Of a DNA stretch of 8,623 bases, positions 5,776-8,623 are shown in pieces. The stretch's first letter is position 1; each line of letters begins with the position of its first letter. The stretch covers positions 1-8,623 of the forward strand of contig JAKSQA010000032.1 of the NCBI GenBank assembly GCA_024404335.1, written 5' to 3'. The notes below the pieces were generated by a model. The model saw nothing but the letters and a program-made list of their open reading frames with translations, did no database searches and was not told the DNA's origin. The stretch is from Mailhella sp. Its GTDB lineage: Bacteria; Desulfobacterota; Desulfovibrionia; Desulfovibrionales; Desulfovibrionaceae. The position numbers and the translations under genes are program-made.

Positions 5776-8130
5776 GTGTCCTTCCCCATATACGATAAAT
5801 TCTTCTCCATACTCCGGTCGATCGGGCTGCAGGCGCTTGCGCTGTGCATGCTCTTCTGCGCATCCGCATGGGCCGGGGAACAGAAAACGCTTTCGACGCC
5901 GCCGGAAGACGTCCCATGGACGCTCTTTTCCGACAAGATGGTGTCGCTGGATGACGGCGTCATCGTCGAAGCCTCCGGAAACGTCCTGATCCAGCACGGG
6001 AAGGACTACCTCAAGGCTGATTTCGCGCGGTACTATACCACTACGGACTGGATATTCCTCAAGGGGCATGTCGAGGTCCGCATGGACCGCGACATGCTCA
6101 GCGCGCAGGAGGCCGAGTTCGACATCAAGTCCCAGACCGGCTGGCTGAAGGAAGGCTCCGTCTTCATCGCGGGCCCCCACATGTATGTGGCCGGTGAGAA
6201 GGTCGACAAGATCACGGGCAGCAGATACCTCTTCAGAAACGCGAAGGTCACGGCGTGCGACGGCGACAATCCCGCATGGTCGCTTTCCGTCAAGACCGCC
6301 GACGTCGAGATCGACGGCTATGCCAGGCTCTCCCATTCCCGGCTGAACATCCTCGACGTGCCCGTCGCCGACGCCCCGTACATGCTTCTCCCCGTCAAGA
6401 CGACCCGCCAGTCGGGCCTCCTGCTGCCCGACATGGGGTACAGCTCCACGCATGGCGTGTTCTGGTCGCAGCCCTACTACCAGGTCATCGACGACAGCCG
6501 AGACCTGACGTTCTACGGCACGTACATGGCCCGCCAGGGGTTCATGCCCGGCCTTGAGTACCGTGCCCATACCCGTGACGGCGACAAGACATGGCTCGGC
6601 CTTGATTTCATCCATGACAGGCATACATTCCTCAGTGAATCCGGCGACAGGATCAATCCCCGTGACGAGCGCATACTTGACCAGAAGGAGCGCTTCTGGC
6701 TGCGCGGCATGGGCGACGGATACATCGGGGATTCCGGGTGGCGCTACCGCTACGACCTCGACTACGTGTCCGACCAGAACTTCCTGCGTGAGTTCAGGCA
6801 CATGAAGTCGGGATTCAACAACAGCCGCGATTCCCTCTACGACATGTTCGGCCGTGACATACAGGAAGCCGACCACAACCGCATAAGCCGCGGATTCGTC
6901 TACAGGGAGTGGGACCGCTTCATGCTCTCCGCCGGCATCTGGTACGAGGAGCTTCCCTACCTCGGGCATGGGAACGCCCCGCACAGCAGCGACACCACGG
7001 TGCAGAGGATACCGGTCAGCGCCTACCTGTACAAGGGGAGCGTCTGGGGTGACCTGCCTCTCGAGGTGCAGGCGGAGGTGTCTTCGACATACGAGTACCG
7101 CGAGCGCGGTGTGAGGGGGCTGCGCACCGAGGTGCATCCTGAGCTTTCCCTGCCCGTGCCCCTTCCCGGAGCCACGCTCTTGCTGAACGGAGGATTCCGG
7201 CAGACATGGTACAATGCGAGCCATGAGCACATCGGCGACGGATCCAGATACGCCAGGGGCGAGGGCAGGCATGACAGGTTCCTTCCCGAGGCGAGCGTCA
7301 CCGCGTTCACCCAGCTTTCGCGCACATGGCAGATGCCGGAAAGGCGCCTGGAGGAAACGGAGGACAACGTAGGCTCCTATGCCTGGACGGGCGTGATGCA
7401 CCGCATCCAGCCGAGGCTTTCATACGGCTGGATCCCCGACGAGGACCAGACGGAGAATCCCTTCTTCGAGGATGCTGACCGCATCCGTCCTTCGGAGATC
7501 GTCAGGCTTTCCGTTGCGAACATACTCACTGCGAAGAAGTCGATGCTGAAGAAGGGTAAGGACGGCTCCTACGAGCATGTGGATTCCTTCTTCGATCCCA
7601 TCCGCTGGGAGATAGCCACGGGCTATGACCTCGAAGAGGCCCGCCGTACGAAGTTCCGCCACCAGTATGACAGGAAGCCCCTGCTCGATACCTATTCCTA
7701 CCTCCAGTTCGACGCGCTGGACTGGCTTTCCTTCTGGGACAAGATGTACATCTCGGCATACGGAGACGGCCTGACCCGCCATGAGATAGGCACCACGCTG
7801 AAGCATAAGCGCTGGGGCTCATGGAGCCTGTCGTACATGAAGCGCAACGAGTTCTACAACTACCGGGAGGAGATGAAGCGCGACACGCTGGACGACATGA
7901 AGCTGGCCACCAACCAGAAGCTCCTGACGAATACATTCCGCTTCACCCCGGTGAGCAACATCAATATCCAGTACCAGGTGAAGCATAACCTGATCACGGG
8001 CAGGACGTACGAAAGCGATTTCATCCTGGGTTACTACCACCAGTGCTTCCATCTCATCGGGCAGATCAAGTCCAAGGGGCGTGACGAATCCTACCGCCTC
8101 ATCCTTGAGATTCCCGGGCTGAACTTCTGA
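5776..8130 (+). CDS. lptD: LPS-assembly protein LptD (outer-membrane LPS translocon)
   Basis: LptD is the outer-membrane beta-barrel that, with lipoprotein LptE, inserts LPS into the outer leaflet. The 784-residue product starts with a Sec signal peptide (charged n-region, hydrophobic LQALALCMLFCA, cleavage after AWA at about residue 33). An LptA/OstA-like domain follows (about 50-190, with GNVLIQHGKDYLKAD and FLKGHVEV). RQSGLLLPDMGYSS and SQPYYQVI (about 211-238) are the family motif entering the barrel, and the protein ends in LILEIPGLNF with a terminal Phe as in outer-membrane barrels. Mature protein has only two Cys, C161 and C757, matching the N-domain/barrel disulfide idea. The start is GTG at 5776; an in-frame TAG at 5731 limits extension, no clear ribosome site precedes it, and the next ATG (codon 25) would destroy the signal peptide. 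comM follows after 7 bases. Confidence 0.92.
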   Translation: MSFPIYDKFFSILRSIGLQALALCMLFCASAWAGEQKTLSTPPEDVPWTLFSDKMVSLDDGVIVEASGNVLIQHGKDYLKADFARYYTTTDWIFLKGHVEVRMDRDMLSAQEAEFDIKSQTGWLKEGSVFIAGPHMYVAGEKVDKITGSRYLFRNAKVTACDGDNPAWSLSVKTADVEIDGYARLSHSRLNILDVPVADAPYMLLPVKTTRQSGLLLPDMGYSSTHGVFWSQPYYQVIDDSRDLTFYGTYMARQGFMPGLEYRAHTRDGDKTWLGLDFIHDRHTFLSESGDRINPRDERILDQKERFWLRGMGDGYIGDSGWRYRYDLDYVSDQNFLREFRHMKSGFNNSRDSLYDMFGRDIQEADHNRISRGFVYREWDRFMLSAGIWYEELPYLGHGNAPHSSDTTVQRIPVSAYLYKGSVWGDLPLEVQAEVSSTYEYRERGVRGLRTEVHPELSLPVPLPGATLLLNGGFRQTWYNASHEHIGDGSRYARGEGRHDRFLPEASVTAFTQLSRTWQMPERRLEETEDNVGSYAWTGVMHRIQPRLSYGWIPDEDQTENPFFEDADRIRPSEIVRLSVANILTAKKSMLKKGKDGSYEHVDSFFDPIRWEIATGYDLEEARRTKFRHQYDRKPLLDTYSYLQFDALDWLSFWDKMYISAYGDGLTRHEIGTTLKHKRWGSWSLSYMKRNEFYNYREEMKRDTLDDMKLATNQKLLTNTFRFTPVSNINIQYQVKHNLITGRTYESDFILGYYHQCFHLIGQIKSKGRDESYRLILEIPGLNF

Positions 8131-8132
8131 GG
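8129..8132 (+). promoter_or_regulatory. ribosome-binding site of the comM-like gene inside the lptD stop
   Basis: GAGG uses the last two bases of the lptD TGA and is 5 bases before the ATG at 8138. This decides the start and suggests translation follows on from lptD. Confidence 0.6.
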
Positions 8133-8137
8133 TCCTC

Positions 8138-8623
8138 ATGGTCGTGCATCTGGCCAGCGGGGCACTGCAGGGTGTCGATGCGTTCAGGGTTGAGCTCGAG
8201 GTCGACTTCAGCCGTCAGGGCATGCCTACGTTCGTCATGGTCGGACTCGCCGAAGGAGCGGTGAGGGAATCGCGTGAACGGGTGCTGAAGGCCCTCCAGA
8301 ATTCCGGATTCCGCCTGCCGCCCGGCAGGATCACCGTGAATCTCGCGCCTGCCGACCGGCGCAAGGAAGGGTCGGCCTATGACCTTCCCCTGGCGCTGGG
8401 GCTTCTCGCTGCGGCGGGGATACTGCCGGAGAACGCCCTGGAGGGATGGTTCTCCGCCGCGGAGCTTTCCCTTGACGGGCGTCTGAAGCCCGTGCCCGGC
8501 GTGCTGCCTCTGGCGCTGCTGGCGCGGAACGAGCACGCCCGGGGCCTTCTCGTCTCGCCTGACAATGCCGCGGAGGCCGCTGTCGCAGAGGGGCTGGCCG
8601 TCTATGCGCCCTCGACGCTCGCC
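8138..8623 (+). CDS. comM: ComM/YifB-family magnesium chelatase-like AAA+ protein, N-terminal part (runs off the right edge)
   Basis: The frame is open from ATG 8138 to the end of the window, giving 162 residues of a protein usually about 500 long. VDFSRQGMPTFVMVGLAEGAVRESRERV, split as VGLAEGAVRESRERV (about 36-50), then ITVNLAPADRRKEGSAYDLPLALG (about 65-88) and ELSLDGRLKPVPGVLPLAL (about 109-127) are the signature of the N-terminal ChlI/Lon-protease-like domain of this family. The Walker A and B motifs of the AAA+ core would be beyond the edge. In Haemophilus and Vibrio, ComM is a hexameric helicase that promotes branch migration during natural transformation; the role in this organism is not shown. 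It is the second gene of a likely lptD-comM operon. N-terminal start supported by GAGG at 8129-8132. Confidence 0.92.
   Translation, partial: MVVHLASGALQGVDAFRVELEVDFSRQGMPTFVMVGLAEGAVRESRERVLKALQNSGFRLPPGRITVNLAPADRRKEGSAYDLPLALGLLAAAGILPENALEGWFSAAELSLDGRLKPVPGVLPLALLARNEHARGLLVSPDNAAEAAVAEGLAVYAPSTLA

Noticed and set aside
5799..5862. Lipoprotein signal at Cys24 or Cys28 of LptD
   Set aside because: The residues before each Cys (LAL and MLF) do not fit a lipobox; AWA before Gly34 fits signal peptidase I.
5737..7401. 554-residue - strand open frame opposite lptD
   Set aside because: Antisense shadow of lptD, whose signal peptide and family motifs are clear on the + strand.

Overview
The window is GC-rich chromosomal DNA from a Gram-negative bacterium; the outer-membrane LPS translocon subunit LptD settles the Gram-negative part. 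RNase J together with a PyrK/PyrD (class 1B) dihydroorotate dehydrogenase pair and a periplasmic arylsulfotransferase-like protein would fit a sulfate-reducing Desulfovibrionaceae-type organism. That placement is inference from gene content and protein style, not a database result.

Layout, left to right. (1) 1-390, + strand: the 3' end of an arylsulfotransferase-like beta-propeller gene with strongly biased codon use. (2) 391-748: a 358-base convergent intergenic stretch with hairpins and no supportable gene. (3) 749-2428, - strand: ribonuclease J. (4) 2429-2623: a divergent intergenic region with a candidate promoter for each side and a perfect 14-bp palindrome just before the pyrK ribosome-binding site. 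(5) 2624-4383, + strand: pyrK and pyrD, overlapping at their junction. (6) 4404-4448: a perfect 21-bp stem with a 3-base loop, a shared terminator between convergent pyrD and alr. (7) 4482-5606, - strand: alanine racemase. (8) 5607-5775: divergent intergenic region. (9) 5776-8130, + strand: lptD, then 8138 to the right edge: the N-terminal part of a ComM/YifB-family gene, 7 bases downstream and probably co-transcribed.

The genes are mostly housekeeping: RNA turnover (rnj), pyrimidine synthesis (pyrKD), D-alanine supply for peptidoglycan (alr), outer-membrane LPS assembly (lptD) and a natural-transformation/AAA+ helper (comM). There is no mobile element, CRISPR array, tRNA or rRNA in view.

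The most unusual signal is in the pyrK-pyrD pair. PyrD keeps the catalytic Cys and the FMN-binding glycine motifs, but several positions that contact orotate or lie near FMN in class 1 enzymes are changed (Lys to His, Asn-Thr to Gly-Ser, SPN to SPQ). PyrK keeps the four iron-sulfur cysteines but lacks the usual NAD-side glycine-rich motif. The pair may be a lineage-specific dihydroorotate dehydrogenase or a paralogue with another substrate or electron partner. The motif comparisons were made from memory of the families and need an alignment.
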